Shown: in pieces, positions 43,001-53,595 of the stretch | Layout: each line of letters opens with the position of its first letter | Position numbering within the stretch: the stretch's first letter is position 1 | The notes under the pieces: model-generated | What the model was told of the DNA's origin: nothing | What the model saw: only the letters and a program-made list of their open reading frames with translations | Databases searched by the model: none | Translations under genes and position numbers: made by a program | Assembly (NCBI GenBank): GCA_964016415.1 | Contig: OZ024666.1 | Coordinates: 947,310-1,011,309, forward strand | Direction of reading: 5' to 3' | Source of the DNA: Erwinia sp. | GTDB lineage: Bacteria; Pseudomonadota; Gammaproteobacteria; Enterobacterales; Enterobacteriaceae | Length of the DNA: 64,000 bases

Positions 43001-44467
43001 GAACGGAGTCGGGCTCGTGACCAGCTACGTTCACAGCAGACACAATACACCCAGGCTTCACAGTTGCTGGCATCGCTGAAAAGTTCCTTTGATGCCAAAT
43101 GTGATATGTTAAAAGAGTTGCAGCAGGAGATGCAGGATATTGGTGTTTCTGCTGATGCCAGTGCTGAAGAGAGAGCGCGTCAGCGTCGTGATACATTGTA
43201 CACAGCATTGATTAACAATCGTGCCCGCCGTAATCAACTGGAAAAACAACTCACCTTTTGCGAAGCAGAAATGGAGGCATTGCAGAAGAAATTACGGCGT
43301 GTTGAACGTGATTATCAGCAAGTTCGTGAATTAGTTGTGGCGGCCAAATCGGGTTGGGTTACTGTGCTTCGACTGGTGAAAGATAATGGCATGGAACGGC
43401 GTTTACATCGTCGTGAACTGGCTTATCTGACTGGTGACGAGCTACGCTCAATGTCCGATAAAGCGTTAGGTGCATTACGTCTTGCTGTGGCTGATAACGA
43501 ACATCTGCGTGATGTGTTACGGGTTTCTGAAGATCCCCGTCATCCCGAACGCAAAATTAAGTTCTTTATTGCAGTGTATCAGCATCTGCGCGAACGGATT
43601 CGTCAGGATATCATTCGTACTGATGACCCGGTCGAAGCGATTGAGCAGATGGAAATTGAACTCAGTCGTCTGACTGAAGAGTTGACCGCCCGTGAGCAGA
43701 TGCTTGCTATCAGTTCACGTAGTGTAGCTAACATTATTCGTAAAACGATCCAGCGTGAACAAAGCCGTATCCGGCAGCTTAATCAGGGTTTGCAGAGTGT
43801 CAGCTTCGGACAGGTGCAAAGTGTACGACTGAACGTCAACGTGCGCGAATCCCACGCGATGTTGCTGGATGTGCTTTCTGAACAGCACGAACAGCACCAG
43901 GACCTGTTCAGCAGCCAAAGGCTGACCTTCTCTGAAGCACTGGCGAAGCTGTATCAGAGACTGAATCCACAGGTTGATATAGGACAACGTGCGCCGCAGA
44001 CAGTCGGTGAAGAGTTGCTCGACTATCGTAATTACCTTGATATGGAAGTGGAAGTCAATCGTGGTTCTGAGGGATGGTTGCGTGCTGAAAGTGGCGCCTT
44101 ATCCACCGGTGAAGCTATCGGTACCGGGATGTCAATACTGGTGATGGTGGTGCAAAGCTGGGAAGACGAGTCTCGGCGCTTACGTGGGAAAGACATCTCC
44201 CCCTGCCGTTTATTGTTCCTTGACGAAGCTGCCCGACTTGATGCGAAGTCAATTGCCACCTTGTTTGAACTGTGTAGCCGGCTGGATATGCAATTGATCA
44301 TTGCCGCACCAGAAAATATCAGTCCTGAAAAGGGCACGACTTATAAATTAGTGCGTAAAGTTATCAATAATACCGAACACGTTCACGTTGTCGGGTTACG
44401 CGGATTTGCGGCGGGGCAGGATGCCAGCAGCAGCGATATTGTGTCAGCCTCTCCCGTGACACCATAA
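40007..44467 (+). CDS. mukB: MukB, SMC-like ATPase of the enterobacterial condensin
   Basis: The 1486-residue protein has exactly the E. coli MukB length. Walker [10 protein letters not shown] is at about 34-42. Two long coiled coils with many Gln, Glu and Arg flank a hinge near 650-780 ([31 protein letters not shown] region). The C-terminal head has the signature [19 protein letters not shown] and Walker [15 protein letters not shown]. It organises the chromosome and works with topoisomerase IV. The ATGA overlap with mukE supports coupled translation. A terminator follows at 44520-44557. Confidence 0.98.
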   Translation: MIERGKFRSLTLVNWNGFFARTFELDDLVTTLSGGNGAGKSTTMAAFITALIPDLTLLHFRNTTEAGATSGSRDKGLHGKLRPGVCYAALDVVNSLGQRMLVGVRLQQVAGRDRKVDIKPFSIHGLPESVSPTEILTEVVSARQARVVPLSELIERFDEKESIQFRQFNSITDYHALMFDMGVIARRLRSAADRSKYYRLIEASLYGGISSAITRSLRDYLLPENSGVRKAFQDMEAALRENRLTLEAIRVTQSDRDLFKHLISESTSYVAADYMRHANERRLHLDNALQQRQELFSSRKQLATEQYRHIEMAKELAEQSGAEGDLEADYQSASDHLNLVQTAMRQQEKIERYESDIDELTFRLEEQNEVVAEALEQQEEKEAQVEAAETEVDELKSQLADYQQALDVQQTRAIQYQQAQQALERARSLCQLPELDSDNAASWQVTYQTREREATSELLALEQKMSVADAAHNQFEQALDLVNRIAGPVTRHDAYATARELLRDAANQRHYAEQLTSLRARLNETEQRLREQQEAEQLLNDFCKKRGQQYDADQLEMLLSELEAQIEQLSEHVAMASEQRMEIRQALDHAKEQITRLTKQAPIWLAAQEMLTQLSEQTGEVFTDGHQITAYMQHLLERERENSVERDGVADRKHSIEQQIERLSQPGGAEDNRLNALAERFGGVLLSEIYDDVTLDDAPYFSALYGPSRHAIVVPDLSRVREQLDALEDCPEDLYLIEGDPQSFDDSVFDVEELKQAVLIKSSDRQWRYSRFPAIPLFGRAARENQLERLRSERETLAESYATLSFDVQKTQRLHQSFSRFIGTHFGVAFDEDPEEAIQQFNLQRVELERSLTAHENRNQLQRQQYEAAKEGVAQLNRLMPRISVLRDETLPDRYEVLLAQLDEAQESARFIQQHAVHLEKLEPLVAVLQSDPEQHEELTRHYTEAQQRQREAQQHAFAITEVVQRRAHFSYTDSAGMLEGNSDLNEKLRQRLEYAETERSRARDQLRSQQTQYTQASQLLASLKSSFDAKCDMLKELQQEMQDIGVSADASAEERARQRRDTLYTALINNRARRNQLEKQLTFCEAEMEALQKKLRRVERDYQQVRELVVAAKSGWVTVLRLVKDNGMERRLHRRELAYLTGDELRSMSDKALGALRLAVADNEHLRDVLRVSEDPRHPERKIKFFIAVYQHLRERIRQDIIRTDDPVEAIEQMEIELSRLTEELTAREQMLAISSRSVANIIRKTIQREQSRIRQLNQGLQSVSFGQVQSVRLNVNVRESHAMLLDVLSEQHEQHQDLFSSQRLTFSEALAKLYQRLNPQVDIGQRAPQTVGEELLDYRNYLDMEVEVNRGSEGWLRAESGALSTGEAIGTGMSILVMVVQSWEDESRRLRGKDISPCRLLFLDEAARLDAKSIATLFELCSRLDMQLIIAAPENISPEKGTTYKLVRKVINNTEHVHVVGLRGFAAGQDASSSDIVSASPVTP

Positions 44468-44519
44468 AATATTCACTGTGGATTATAGATAAAGTCCATA
44501 CATCAGAATATGCTTACTC

Positions 44520-44557
44520 CGACATCGTATCTGTTGTTACGATGTCGTTTTCTTTTT
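44520..44557 (+). terminator. Rho-independent terminator after mukB
   Basis: CGACATCGTA and TACGATGTCG form a ten-base-pair stem with an eight-base loop, followed by TTTTCTTTTT. It lies 52 bases after the mukB stop and ends the cmoM-mukFEB operon. Confidence 0.9.
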
Positions 44558-44622
44558 ACTAGGGTGAGAATGAGACAATTAACATTGTACTACCTGGACA
44601 TAAAAATAACGGGAGACAAGGG

Positions 44623-46416
44623 ATGTTGTTAACAAGACCGTTCGCTGCAGGATCGATCCTGGCAGCCAGCTTCATGAGTGCAGTGGTTTTTTCTTCTCAG
44701 CCAGCAGAGGCTGATAAAGTAATCGTAAGCATTGAAACCACGCCGTCAGTCCACACAGAGAATGCAGCGTTGCGGCAGTATCTTAAAACAGGCAAACGCC
44801 CCTTTTTTTATCACCCTCTGCAGGTGTTATACCACACGCAAGGTATGAAATTGCTCTGGGAAGACAGCGAGGTCGTCCGCCTGTTTGAAAGACAACTGGC
44901 TGAAGTTGCCTTATCTGGCGTGAATCCTCAATTCAGTGAATGGCTGAGAGACCTGAACGATACAACGATCAGCCCGGAAGCACGCGATGTACTACTGAGC
45001 GATGCGATGCTGGGTTATTTACAGTTTGTTTCTGAGGTGCCTGCACGTGGTGAGCAATGGTTATACAGCCAAAAACCTTATCCTCTTGCAGCTCCTTCTC
45101 AGTCAGTGATAACGCGCTGGCAAAAGGCGTTAAGGCAAAATCAACTGCGTGATTTCGTTGCGCAGTTACAACCCATTCATCCGCAATATTCTCGCATGGT
45201 CACTGCACTTAAGAGCATTCTTGCGGATAAAACGACCTGGCCTGAACTACACGCGACTACTTCATTACGGCCCGGAGATGAGAGTGATGATGTACCGGCG
45301 ATACGTGTAATTTTACAGCATTTTAATATGCTGACGCCATCCGAACCGCCAGCTGACGGGCCAACGGTTGATAGCAAGAGTGCAGTATCCTCGCCATTGG
45401 TCGATGACGACGATAATGATGCTCAGGCACTATCAATTTCTTCACCTGAAGACGTAAATCGTGTGCCAGAGATCAGCGAGGTACAAAAAAACAGCAGAGA
45501 TCCATCACGTTTGTACAGTGCAGAATTGGTTGAAGGAATTAAACGATTCCAGCACTGGCAAGGATTAGATGCTGATGGCATCGTTGGTCGAAAAACGCGT
45601 GAGTGGCTCAGTGTATCACCTCGGGACCGCGCTACCCTGTTAGCATTGAATATGCAGCGTTTGCGGTTATTACCCGATGATATGCACAATGGTATTATGG
45701 TCAATATTCCCAACTATTCACTCAACTACTATGTCGATGGCGTGCAGGTATTGACGTCACGGGTGATTGTTGGCAGTCCGAAACGCAAAACTCCCCTGAT
45801 GCGAAGCGCATTGAATAATGTGGTGCTTAATCCCCCCTGGAATGTGCCGACTACCCTGGCCCGGGAAGATATTGCTCCAAAAATCAAGAAAGATCCCGCC
45901 TACCTGGATAGCCATCAATATACATTATACTCAGGTTGGGGAGAGGATGCGCAACGCATCGACCCGGCAACGATTGACTGGAGTACCGTTTCCTCTTCGC
46001 GTTTTCCTTATCGGATCCGCCAGGCGCCAGGCCCGCTTAACTCATTAGGACGCTATAAATTTAACATGCCCAGTACAGATGCTATTTATTTGCATGACAC
46101 ACCTAATCACGGTTTGTTTAACCGTGAAATCAGAGCGCTCAGTTCGGGATGTGTCCGGGTTGATGAGGCGGCAACACTGGCAAAACTGTTGTTGCAGGAT
46201 GCTGGCTGGAGCGAAGCAAGAATTGAGTCAAGGTTGCAAGAGGGGAACACGCAGTATGTCTCTATTAAACATCGTATTCCGGTAAATTTGTATTATCTGA
46301 CTGCATGGATAAGCGATGACGGGCAGGCTGAATATCGCACTGATATTTACCAGTATGATACGTTATCCCGTGCAGGTGAAAGCATATTAAGTGTTGCAGA
46401 AAACCTGATTCGATAG
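44623..46416 (+). CDS. ldtD: LdtD, L,D-transpeptidase
   Basis: The 597-residue protein matches E. coli LdtD (YcbB, 615). It has an N-terminal hydrophobic signal or anchor (LTRPFAAGSILAASFMSAVVF) and a scaffold with a peptidoglycan-binding domain (LVEGIKRFQHWQGLDADGIVG, near 302-322). The YkuD catalytic domain has YLHDTPNHGLF and SSGCVRVDEA, with the nucleophile Cys510. In the periplasm it makes 3-3 cross-links in peptidoglycan, resistant to most beta-lactams, and is used under envelope stress. The two gene neighbours downstream, mepK and gloC, follow the E. coli order. mepK cleaves the bonds that LdtD makes. Confidence 0.95.
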   Translation: MLLTRPFAAGSILAASFMSAVVFSSQPAEADKVIVSIETTPSVHTENAALRQYLKTGKRPFFYHPLQVLYHTQGMKLLWEDSEVVRLFERQLAEVALSGVNPQFSEWLRDLNDTTISPEARDVLLSDAMLGYLQFVSEVPARGEQWLYSQKPYPLAAPSQSVITRWQKALRQNQLRDFVAQLQPIHPQYSRMVTALKSILADKTTWPELHATTSLRPGDESDDVPAIRVILQHFNMLTPSEPPADGPTVDSKSAVSSPLVDDDDNDAQALSISSPEDVNRVPEISEVQKNSRDPSRLYSAELVEGIKRFQHWQGLDADGIVGRKTREWLSVSPRDRATLLALNMQRLRLLPDDMHNGIMVNIPNYSLNYYVDGVQVLTSRVIVGSPKRKTPLMRSALNNVVLNPPWNVPTTLAREDIAPKIKKDPAYLDSHQYTLYSGWGEDAQRIDPATIDWSTVSSSRFPYRIRQAPGPLNSLGRYKFNMPSTDAIYLHDTPNHGLFNREIRALSSGCVRVDEAATLAKLLLQDAGWSEARIESRLQEGNTQYVSIKHRIPVNLYYLTAWISDDGQAEYRTDIYQYDTLSRAGESILSVAENLIR

Positions 46417-46571
46417 TCAAATCTGCCTGCAGGATAATTGGGCAGGTCAGGAATAGCTATTTATCCGAAAAAACAGCGGGAAATGAGGAGAGTGGTTGAC
46501 GATCCTCATTTCCCTGGGTATGGTCGGTTAATGCCACAGCTTCCCAATTGATTTCAGGATAAGATAGTGTT

Positions 46572-47120
46572 ATGGAAAAATGTAAAATCACGCGTCGTAG
46601 ATTGTTGACTCTCGGAGGTATTGCTCTGGGAACAGCACTATTGCCTGTACAATCCCTTGCATCGATATCCACCACTCGTCCTCGCGAACTGTTATTGAGC
46701 AATCTCAATACGGGTGAGAAAATCCGGACGGAATTTTTTAATGGCAAGACTTACAACAAAAGTGAACTAACCCGACTGAACTACTTCTTTCGCGATTACC
46801 GGGCAAACAGAATTAAAACTATCGATCCAAAACTGTTCGACCAACTATACCGCCTTCAGGTGATGCTTAATAACCGCAAACCTGTTCAGCTTATTTCGGG
46901 TTATCGCTCTCAGGCCAGTAATACAGCACTGCGTGCCAGATCACGGGGTGTCGCAAAGCACAGTTATCATACACTCGGACAGGCGATGGATTTTCATATT
47001 GAAGGGGTCGAACTGAGTAACATTCGTAAAGCTGCACTGGCGATGCGTGCTGGCGGAGTCGGTTATTATCCTTCAAGTAACTTTGTCCATATCGATACAG
47101 GACCAGTCCGTAACTGGTAA
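46572..47120 (+). CDS. mepK: MepK, murein endopeptidase for 3-3 cross-links
   Basis: The 182-residue protein has the same length as E. coli MepK (YcbK). The N-terminus has a twin-arginine type signal ([18 protein letters not shown]), followed by the peptidase M15-like domain with [20 protein letters not shown], the zinc ligands in [13 protein letters not shown], and FVHIDTGP. In E. coli it cuts mDAP-mDAP cross-links, opposite to the action of LdtD encoded upstream. It ends 38 bases before gloC. Confidence 0.95.
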   Translation: MEKCKITRRRLLTLGGIALGTALLPVQSLASISTTRPRELLLSNLNTGEKIRTEFFNGKTYNKSELTRLNYFFRDYRANRIKTIDPKLFDQLYRLQVMLNNRKPVQLISGYRSQASNTALRARSRGVAKHSYHTLGQAMDFHIEGVELSNIRKAALAMRAGGVGYYPSSNFVHIDTGPVRNW

Positions 47121-47158
47121 ACTACCTGACTCAAACGATACTATCTACCGGACATAAT

Positions 47159-47788
47159 ATGGATTATCTCGTCATCCCTGTTACCGCATTTGAACAAGAT
47201 TGCACACTTCTCACTTGTCCACGTACTGCCAATGCTGCCCTTATCGATCCGGGCGGTGATGCAGAGAAAATTCGGCATACAGTCAGCCAGCATGACGTGA
47301 AGATCACTCAGATTTTGCTGACGCATGGACATCTGGATCATGTTGGTGCTGCTAAAACGCTGGCTGATTATTATCAAGTGCCGATCATCGGGCCACATAA
47401 GGCCGACAAGTTTTGGCTGGAGGCACTGCCGGCTCAAAGTCAAATGTTCGGTTTTCCCGAGTGCCCGGTTTTCATGCCTGACAGATGGCTGGAAGAGGGG
47501 GATACGGTTTTGGTAGGCGAGCGGGTATTGGAGGTGTTGCTCTGTCCAGGACATACACCCGGGCATATTGTCTTTTTTGATCGAGCGTCACGCTTACTGA
47601 TTTCAGGTGATGTGATCTTTAAAGGCGGTGTTGGAAGAAGTGACTTTCCGCAAGGTAGCCATACTGATTTGATTCGCAGCATTAAAGAGAAACTGTTACC
47701 GCTGGGAGATGATGTAACTTTCCTTCCCGGGCATGGGCCGATATCTAACCTTGGTCAGGAACGAATCAGTAACCCCTTCCTCAGGTAA
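47159..47788 (+). CDS. gloC: GloC, type II hydroxyacylglutathione hydrolase
   Basis: The 209-residue metallo-beta-lactamase-fold enzyme matches E. coli GloC (YcbL, 215), shorter at the C-terminus by about six residues. The metal-binding motif is [13 protein letters not shown] (near 54-66), with further ligands in [32 protein letters not shown] and FLPGHGPIS. It hydrolyses S-lactoylglutathione, the second step in methylglyoxal removal. It is convergent with aspC, and a shared terminator separates them. Confidence 0.94.
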   Translation: MDYLVIPVTAFEQDCTLLTCPRTANAALIDPGGDAEKIRHTVSQHDVKITQILLTHGHLDHVGAAKTLADYYQVPIIGPHKADKFWLEALPAQSQMFGFPECPVFMPDRWLEEGDTVLVGERVLEVLLCPGHTPGHIVFFDRASRLLISGDVIFKGGVGRSDFPQGSHTDLIRSIKEKLLPLGDDVTFLPGHGPISNLGQERISNPFLR

Positions 47789-47789
47789 C

Positions 47790-47819
47790 AGAAACGGGCT
47801 CGCTGGGGAGCCCGTTTCT
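47790..47819. terminator. Bidirectional stem between gloC and aspC
   Basis: AGAAACGGGCTC and GAGCCCGTTTCT form a twelve-base-pair stem with a six-base loop, directly between two convergent genes. The outer A-T pairs supply short T runs in each direction, so it probably stops transcription both ways. Confidence 0.8.
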
Positions 47820-47820
47820 G

Positions 47821-49011
47821 CTAAAGCACTTTGACAATTGCCTCACAAAGCACTGACATATTATCTGGTGTCATCCCGGCAACGTTGATTCGACCTGATG
47901 CAACGGCATAAATAGCGTATTCATCGCGTAAACGAGCCACTTGCTGTGGCGATAATCCACTGAATGAAAACATGCCATTTTGCTTACTGATGAAGCTAAA
48001 ATCTGCCAGCGCCCCTTTCTCCTGCAGGGTCTGTACAAACAATTGTCGCATACGTTGAATACGTTCACGCATCTCGGTCAGCTCTTGCTGCCAGATGGTG
48101 CACAGCGTGGTATCCGACAGTATTATCGCCACAATAGCAGCGCCATGCGCAGGTGGATTAGAGTAGTTTGCCCGTATAGTGTATTTCACCTGGCTGAATG
48201 CAGTCGCGGCAGTCTCTTTATCACCCGCGAGCAGCGTCAGAGCGCCGACGCGCTCGTTATAAAGGCCAAAGTTTTTTGAGTATGAGCTTGCAACCAGCAT
48301 TTCGTCATGCAGGGCGGCAAAACTGCGCAAACCCGCTGCATCTTCTTCTAACCCCTGGGCAAAGCCCTGATAGGCGAAATCGAAAAGTGGTAACCATCCC
48401 TTTTCTGCCGAGAGAGTTGCGAGCTGTTGCCACTGTTCAGGAGTAGGGTCTATGCCGGTAGGATTGTGGCAGCAGCCGTGAAACAGCACTACATCACCTG
48501 ATTGCGCGGCGGCAAGTGAAGTTAGCATGGCCTCAAAATCAAGTGTATGAGCAGCAGCGTTATGATAGTTGTACTCCTTTACCTCCAGCCCTGCTGCGAG
48601 GAATACATTCTTATGATTAGGCCAGCTTGGGTTACTGATCCAGATACGTTTAGCACTGGTTTGAGTGGACAGAAAATCAGCGGCGATACGTAGTGCACCG
48701 GTACCTCCCGGCGTCTGTGCAGTCTGCAGGCGACCAGCTTCAATCAGAGCGCTTTGTGAACCAAACAAAAGACGCTGTGTACAAAATGCAAAATCACGTA
48801 AGCCATCAATGGTCAGGTAGTTTTTGCTGGTTTCATTCTCAAGGAGATAGCGCTCGGCTTTTTTGACGCTGGTCAGTACCGGGGTATTACCTGTTTCATC
48901 TTTATATACCCCGATCCCGAGGTTGATCTTTTCAGCTCTTTGGTCTGCACGAAAAAGGTCAGCAAGGCCGAGAATGGGGTCAGCGGGCGCCGCAATTATT
49001 TTTTCAAACAT
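47821..49011 (-). CDS. aspC: Aspartate aminotransferase
   Basis: The 396-residue PLP enzyme has the E. coli AspC length and ends. Conserved blocks are [50 protein letters not shown] and the PLP lysine in [18 protein letters not shown] near 246. It interconverts aspartate and oxaloacetate with glutamate and 2-oxoglutarate, and has some aromatic substrate range. It lies downstream of ompF on the same strand, but the ompF terminator separates the two. Confidence 0.97.
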   Translation of the reverse strand: MFEKIIAAPADPILGLADLFRADQRAEKINLGIGVYKDETGNTPVLTSVKKAERYLLENETSKNYLTIDGLRDFAFCTQRLLFGSQSALIEAGRLQTAQTPGGTGALRIAADFLSTQTSAKRIWISNPSWPNHKNVFLAAGLEVKEYNYHNAAAHTLDFEAMLTSLAAAQSGDVVLFHGCCHNPTGIDPTPEQWQQLATLSAEKGWLPLFDFAYQGFAQGLEEDAAGLRSFAALHDEMLVASSYSKNFGLYNERVGALTLLAGDKETAATAFSQVKYTIRANYSNPPAHGAAIVAIILSDTTLCTIWQQELTEMRERIQRMRQLFVQTLQEKGALADFSFISKQNGMFSFSGLSPQQVARLRDEYAIYAVASGRINVAGMTPDNMSVLCEAIVKVL

Positions 49012-49110
49012 GAGTAAGATCCGTTTAGGAAGAGGAAAGATTATGGCATTCAGGTTACCGTTACTGACAGGGGATTGTCACGTATTAGCTGAAACAAACG
49101 GAGGATAATG

Positions 49111-49140
49111 AAAAAAAAAACGGAGCCGAAGCTCCGTTTT
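49111..49140 (-). terminator. Rho-independent terminator after ompF
   Basis: Read leftwards, AAAACGGAGC and GCTCCGTTTT form a ten-base-pair stem with a TTCG loop, followed by a run of T (ten T in total from 49120 to 49111). A stable UUCG tetraloop and a long U tract make this a very strong terminator, as expected for a highly expressed porin. Confidence 0.95.
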
Positions 49141-49171
49141 CATGCAGGTTGTTATCTGATGACAAGGCAGA

Positions 49172-50281
49172 TTAGAACTGGTAAACCAGACCAACAGCAA
49201 CAGTATCGTCAGTGTTCAGACCCAATGGATTATTTTTATTAAGCAGGTTGATTTGGTAATCAACATAAGTGGACATATTTTTGTTGAAGAAATACGTTGC
49301 ACCCACTTCGGCATATTTCACCAGGTCGGCATCACTTACACCATTACCGATATCTTTGCCTTTAGACTGGATATAAGCCAGAGATGGACGCAGGCCGAAA
49401 TCAAACTGATACTGAGCGACCAATTCAATGTTCTGTGCTTTGTTAGCGAAAGCTTTTACACCGTTAGCGCTGGTGAATGGCGTTGCATTCTGGTTTTCGC
49501 CGTACATAGCAGCAAGATACAAATTGTTTGCATCATATTTCACTGCAGTTGCCCACGCTTCAGCATGCTGTCCACGACCGCTGCTGAAATTGTAACGTGC
49601 ATTGGTACCACTTAACAACACACCCTCTTCCTGAGCATCGGTACGGTCATAAGCACCGTATGCAGCTACAATACCCAGACCGATTGGTGAGGTGTAGCTA
49701 CTTGAAACGGCATAACCATCGCCATTTGATTTTTGAATGTTATCGCGCTCATTTTTGCCCTGATATTGCAGTGCAAAATTCCAGCCTTCCACCAGACCAA
49801 AGAAGTTGGTGTTGCGGTAAGTCAGCAGACCGGTGCTGCGCTGACCGAGAACGCCGTTGTCGTTGTATGCTGAGTCGCCACCGAACTCTGGCAGCATATC
49901 AGTCCAGCCCAGTGCATCATACAGCAGCGCATAGTTACGACCGTAGTCGATAGAACCAGCATCAGCGAATTTCAGACCAGCGAAGCCGATACGGGTTTTG
50001 TTACCAGTTGAACCCTGGCTTTCTGCATTATCTGCTCTGAATTCATATTCCCACTGACCGTAACCAGTCAGTTCAGAATTGATTTGCGTTTCACCTTTGA
50101 AGCCCAGACGCGCATAAGTTTTGTCACCATCATTGTCTGCATTGTCAGAGAAGTAGTGCAAGCCGTGTGCCTGACCATACAGGTCAACTTTGTTACCGTC
50201 TTTATTGTACACTTCAGCTGCATTAGCTGCGCCAGCGGCTAACAGAGCCGGAATAGCTAAAGCCAGGATATTGCGCTTCAT
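49172..50281 (-). CDS. ompF: OmpF-type outer membrane porin
   Basis: The 369-residue protein matches E. coli OmpF (362). A signal peptide of about 21 residues ([21 protein letters not shown]) is followed by the mature start [20 protein letters not shown]. The constriction loop 3 region has [14 protein letters not shown], and the chain ends in the barrel-assembly signal GLVYQF with terminal Phe. It forms a trimeric 16-strand barrel that lets small solutes cross the outer membrane. GAGGG precedes the ATG. The upstream region has the arrangement of E. coli OmpR sites, which supports OmpF rather than OmpC. Insertions and changes lie mainly in surface loops. Confidence 0.95.
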   Translation of the reverse strand: MKRNILALAIPALLAAGAANAAEVYNKDGNKVDLYGQAHGLHYFSDNADNDGDKTYARLGFKGETQINSELTGYGQWEYEFRADNAESQGSTGNKTRIGFAGLKFADAGSIDYGRNYALLYDALGWTDMLPEFGGDSAYNDNGVLGQRSTGLLTYRNTNFFGLVEGWNFALQYQGKNERDNIQKSNGDGYAVSSSYTSPIGLGIVAAYGAYDRTDAQEEGVLLSGTNARYNFSSGRGQHAEAWATAVKYDANNLYLAAMYGENQNATPFTSANGVKAFANKAQNIELVAQYQFDFGLRPSLAYIQSKGKDIGNGVSDADLVKYAEVGATYFFNKNMSTYVDYQINLLNKNNPLGLNTDDTVAVGLVYQF

Positions 50282-50383
50282 TATTAAAGTACCCTCGTTA
50301 GAGTTATTTTTACACCTGCCACTGCCATTAGTTTTTCCAGCAGAAAAAGAAACAGCGTTTGGTGTCTATGTGTGTCTAAATGC

Positions 50384-50475
50384 ATCTTTTCATTCAGGAG
50401 CATGATAATCCACCTTGAAAATGCTACCAATATCTTATTTGGGTTTCAGTGTGAAATTATATGTAACAAGATATT
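50384..50475 (-). promoter_or_regulatory. ompF promoter with three OmpR-type sites
   Basis: On the minus strand three adjacent blocks follow the order and spacing of the E. coli F1, F2 and F3 OmpR sites: one with TTGTTACATA (50458-50475), one with CTGAAACCCAAAT (50437-50457) and one with TTGGTAGCATTTTC (50413-50436). A -10 AAAGAT (50384-50389) follows, and a run GACACCAAAC in the leader is also as in E. coli. Osmotic control by EnvZ-OmpR is therefore likely. The comparison with E. coli is from memory. Confidence 0.75.
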
Positions 50476-50517
50476 AATGAGATGGAACTTTTTACAGGTA
50501 TCTTTTAATTGTCACAT

Positions 50518-50543
50518 AAAAAAAGCCAGTCAATGCTGGCTTT
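50518..50543 (-). terminator. Rho-independent terminator after asnS
   Basis: Read leftwards, AAAGCCAG and CTGGCTTT form an eight-base-pair stem with a six-base loop, followed by a run of seven T. It ends asnS about 36 bases after its stop and protects the ompF promoter from read-through. Confidence 0.9.
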
Positions 50544-50579
50544 GTTATCAGAGTGATAAATTAATGCTTGAGCGTGTGG

Positions 50580-51980
50580 TTAGAAGCTGGCATTTCTTGG
50601 GGTACGGGGAAAGGCAATCACATCGCGAACATTCTGCACACCAGTCACATAAGCAATCAACCTTTCAAATCCCAGTCCAAAACCGGAGTGGGGCACGGTG
50701 CCATAGCGACGAAGATCACGATACCACCAGTAATCCTCTTTATTGAGTCCCATCTCAGCCAGACGTGCATCCAGCACATCCAGGCGCTCTTCACGTTGTG
50801 ACCCGCCAATAATTTCACCAATACCGGGTGCCAGTACATCCATCGCGGCGACGGTTTTACCGTCGTCGTTAAGTCGCATATAAAATGCTTTGATATCTTT
50901 AGGGTAATTTTTAACGACAACCGGTGAATTGAAGTGTTTTTCAGCCAGATAGCGCTCATGTTCCGATGACAAATCGATACCCCAGGCTACCGGGTTTTCA
51001 AATGTTTCTCCACACTTGAGCAGAATATCAATCGCATCGGTATAGTCGACCTGGGCGAAATCAGCATTAACAAATTTCTCCAGACGCGAAATTGCCTCTT
51101 TATCAACGCGTTCGGCGAAAAAGGCCATGTCATCAACGCGCTCTTTCAATACAGCCTGAAACACATATTTCAGCATGGCTTCTGCGAGAGCGGCGTTATC
51201 TTCCAGATCAGCAAAAGCTACTTCGGGCTCCAGCATCCAGAATTCAGCCAGATGGCGACTGGTATTCGAGTTTTCAGCCCGAAAAGTGGGGCCAAATGTG
51301 TAGATTTTTGACAAGGCACTGGCATACGTTTCGCCATTAAGCTGACCTGATACGGTGAGAAAGGCTTCGCGACCAAAAAAATCTTTATCATAATCCACTC
51401 TGCCTTCAGGTGTTCGTGGCAGATTCTCAAGATCGAGAGTGGAGACACGGAACATCTCGCCAGCACCTTCGGTATCAGAGGCGGTGATCAATGGGGTCGA
51501 TACCCAGAAAAATCCCTGCTCATCAAAAAAGCGATGCAGTGCCTGGGCCAGTGTATGGCGAACTCGCGCGACAGCACCGATCAGGTTGGTGCGTGGACGC
51601 AAATGGGCAACTTCGCGCAGATATTCAATGCTGTGGCGTTTGGCTGCCATCGGGTAGGTATCAGGGTCTTCCACCCAGCCTACCACCTCAATATTGCTGG
51701 CCTGGATTTCAAAACTTTGTCCTTCACCAGGAGACTCCACCACCGTACCAGTAACCGCGACAGAACAGCCAGTCGTCAGACGTAGTACCTGCTCCTGATA
51801 ATTTGCCAGAGTATGGTTAACGACGGCCTGAACGGGATTAAAGCAGGAACCATCATAGATGGCGATGAATGAAATACCAGCTTTGGAATCTCTTCGTGTA
51901 CGAACCCAGCCGCGGACGGTGACTTCACTGTCCACCGCAATCTGGCCATGCAGCACATCCGCTACAGACGCAACGCTCAT
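50580..51980 (-). CDS. asnS: Asparaginyl-tRNA synthetase
   Basis: The 466-residue class IIb synthetase has the same length as E. coli AsnS. An N-terminal OB-fold anticodon domain (about 1-105, [20 protein letters not shown]) is followed by motif 1 near 130, motif 2 ([22 protein letters not shown], near 230) and motif 3 ([22 protein letters not shown], near the C-terminus). It charges tRNA-Asn with asparagine. It lies between pncB and ompF on the same strand, in E. coli order. Confidence 0.98.
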   Translation of the reverse strand: MSVASVADVLHGQIAVDSEVTVRGWVRTRRDSKAGISFIAIYDGSCFNPVQAVVNHTLANYQEQVLRLTTGCSVAVTGTVVESPGEGQSFEIQASNIEVVGWVEDPDTYPMAAKRHSIEYLREVAHLRPRTNLIGAVARVRHTLAQALHRFFDEQGFFWVSTPLITASDTEGAGEMFRVSTLDLENLPRTPEGRVDYDKDFFGREAFLTVSGQLNGETYASALSKIYTFGPTFRAENSNTSRHLAEFWMLEPEVAFADLEDNAALAEAMLKYVFQAVLKERVDDMAFFAERVDKEAISRLEKFVNADFAQVDYTDAIDILLKCGETFENPVAWGIDLSSEHERYLAEKHFNSPVVVKNYPKDIKAFYMRLNDDGKTVAAMDVLAPGIGEIIGGSQREERLDVLDARLAEMGLNKEDYWWYRDLRRYGTVPHSGFGLGFERLIAYVTGVQNVRDVIAFPRTPRNASF

Positions 51981-52134
51981 AAAAATTCTCTCATTGTTAA
52001 TCAGAAGGGAAGCTCCCGGGAAAAACGTTATGTTACTTGCCGGGAGATGATAAACAAGAAGAATTCACTCGTAAGAGCAGATTTTTCCGCGGAATGAAAA
52101 CCGCGGAGGCCATGAGTCTGGGTTTTAGCCGTGA

Positions 52135-53340
52135 TCAACTGGCTTTTCTGACCTGGGGAAGATGAAAAGCCTTACGTAAAGCGCGCACAAAGGCTTGATC
52201 ATGACAGATGGTTTTGCCTGGACTGTCAGACAATTTCGCCACAGGTTTACCATTACATTCAATCAGTTTTATAACAATATTCAACGGAGTAACCTGAGGA
52301 ATATCACAGGTAAGGCGTGTACCAATACCGAAAGTAACACGGGTACGCTGAAAAAAGTGGCGGTAAAGTACCAGCGCTTTATCGAGGTCGAGATTATCTG
52401 AGAACACCAGGGTTTTTTTCCGAGGATCGATTCCAAGCTGCTGGTAATGGGCGATTGCTTTTTCACCCCACGCCACAGGGTCGCCTGAATCATGACGCAG
52501 TCCCTGGTAGCGTTGTGCCAGTGTGAGGTCAAAATCACGCAGAAACGCATCCATAGAAATGCAGTCAGTCAACGCGATGCCCAGCGCATCCGGATACTCT
52601 TCCAACCAGCAGAGTAATGCAGCGCGCTGGCTACCTGCCAGGTTAGGGCTAATTTGCTGATGAGCCTGAAACCATTCGTGGGCCTGAGTACCTACGGCCG
52701 GGAGCGCGAAATGACGGGCAAAATGATAATTACTTGTGCCAGTTAACCACCCGGCGTTTTTCTGCAGGCAGGAAATGACTGCTTGTTGTACCTCTTTCGA
52801 GAAACGACGGCGCGTGCCAAAATCCATCACACTAAAACCAGATAAATCGTCCTGTTGACTGACATGACGGAAATGCGCCAGTTTTGTTTCAAGGCATTCA
52901 GTAGCTATTCTGGCGGTGATTGATGGACTACGCCGGCGATGAACAATTTCGCTGATCAGTGCCAACAGGGGGACTTCCCACATGATAACTTCAAGCCAGG
53001 TGCCAGCAATCTGAATTGACAGCTCTCCCTGGTGATCAGTGATGGTCACTTGTGCCGGGTCGAAGCGGAAATCGGCTAACCAGGCGAGATAATCAGCCTG
53101 GAATATAGCATGTTTGCCAAGCCAGTTAGCTTCATCATTTGTCAGGCGTAAATCACGCATCAGTCCAATCTGTTGACGAATCTCTGCAGCGTAGACACCA
53201 AGCAGCTCGTCACCACGGCAACGAAATTCAGCCACCACAGAAACCTGAGGATCGTGATGAAATACTGCTTGTTGCATGTGCAGCTTATAGGCATCAGTAT
53301 CGAGTATTGAAGTGAGGATCGGAGCATCGTATCGTGTCAT
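52135..53340 (-). CDS. pncB: Nicotinate phosphoribosyltransferase
   Basis: The 401-residue enzyme matches E. coli PncB (400). Conserved blocks are [72 protein letters not shown] and [19 protein letters not shown]. The autophosphorylated His of the family is in the [12 protein letters not shown] region. It makes nicotinate mononucleotide in NAD salvage. The frame is open 21 codons further, but ATG 53340 gives the family start and no ribosome site is better placed. It is divergent from pepN. In the 255-base gap I found no clear NadR box. Confidence 0.96.
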   Translation of the reverse strand: MTRYDAPILTSILDTDAYKLHMQQAVFHHDPQVSVVAEFRCRGDELLGVYAAEIRQQIGLMRDLRLTNDEANWLGKHAIFQADYLAWLADFRFDPAQVTITDHQGELSIQIAGTWLEVIMWEVPLLALISEIVHRRRSPSITARIATECLETKLAHFRHVSQQDDLSGFSVMDFGTRRRFSKEVQQAVISCLQKNAGWLTGTSNYHFARHFALPAVGTQAHEWFQAHQQISPNLAGSQRAALLCWLEEYPDALGIALTDCISMDAFLRDFDLTLAQRYQGLRHDSGDPVAWGEKAIAHYQQLGIDPRKKTLVFSDNLDLDKALVLYRHFFQRTRVTFGIGTRLTCDIPQVTPLNIVIKLIECNGKPVAKLSDSPGKTICHDQAFVRALRKAFHLPQVRKAS

Positions 53341-53405
53341 GGTGCGTTTCAGCATCCTCTGGCGAAGAGCGTTATTCCCGGAAAATAAGATAGAAATGGT
53401 CACTT

Positions 53406-53427
53406 AGTATAACTGGAAACGCGCGTT
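53406..53427 (-). promoter_or_regulatory. Candidate promoter for pncB
   Basis: On the minus strand TTCACT and TATACT (53406-53411) are 16 bases apart and match the sigma-70 hexamers at 4/6 and 5/6. The predicted start is about 60 bases before the pncB ATG. The left end of the -35 hexamer is near 53433, so the bounds given are approximate. Confidence 0.4.
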
Positions 53428-53595
53428 AGTGAAGCGTTCAGGCGTGATTACTCCCTTCCTGGCAGGGCAGGGGGCGATGAAGGTAACCTGGAATCGACAA
53501 TTTATCACTATCGTAGCCTCGCATATTGATGCTGCTTTGGTTAGGCTAAACATAACAGATTGCGAAAGAACAACAGATTACAGAGAGAGTGAGTG

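Noticed and set aside
50190..50746. Two plus-strand ORFs across the ompF promoter and asnS end
   Set aside because: They run antisense through ompF, its promoter and asnS; the conserved promoter explains the sequence better.
52087..52106. CCGCGG inverted repeat after pncB as a terminator
   Set aside because: On the strand of pncB the stem is followed by A rather than T, so it does not have terminator form.
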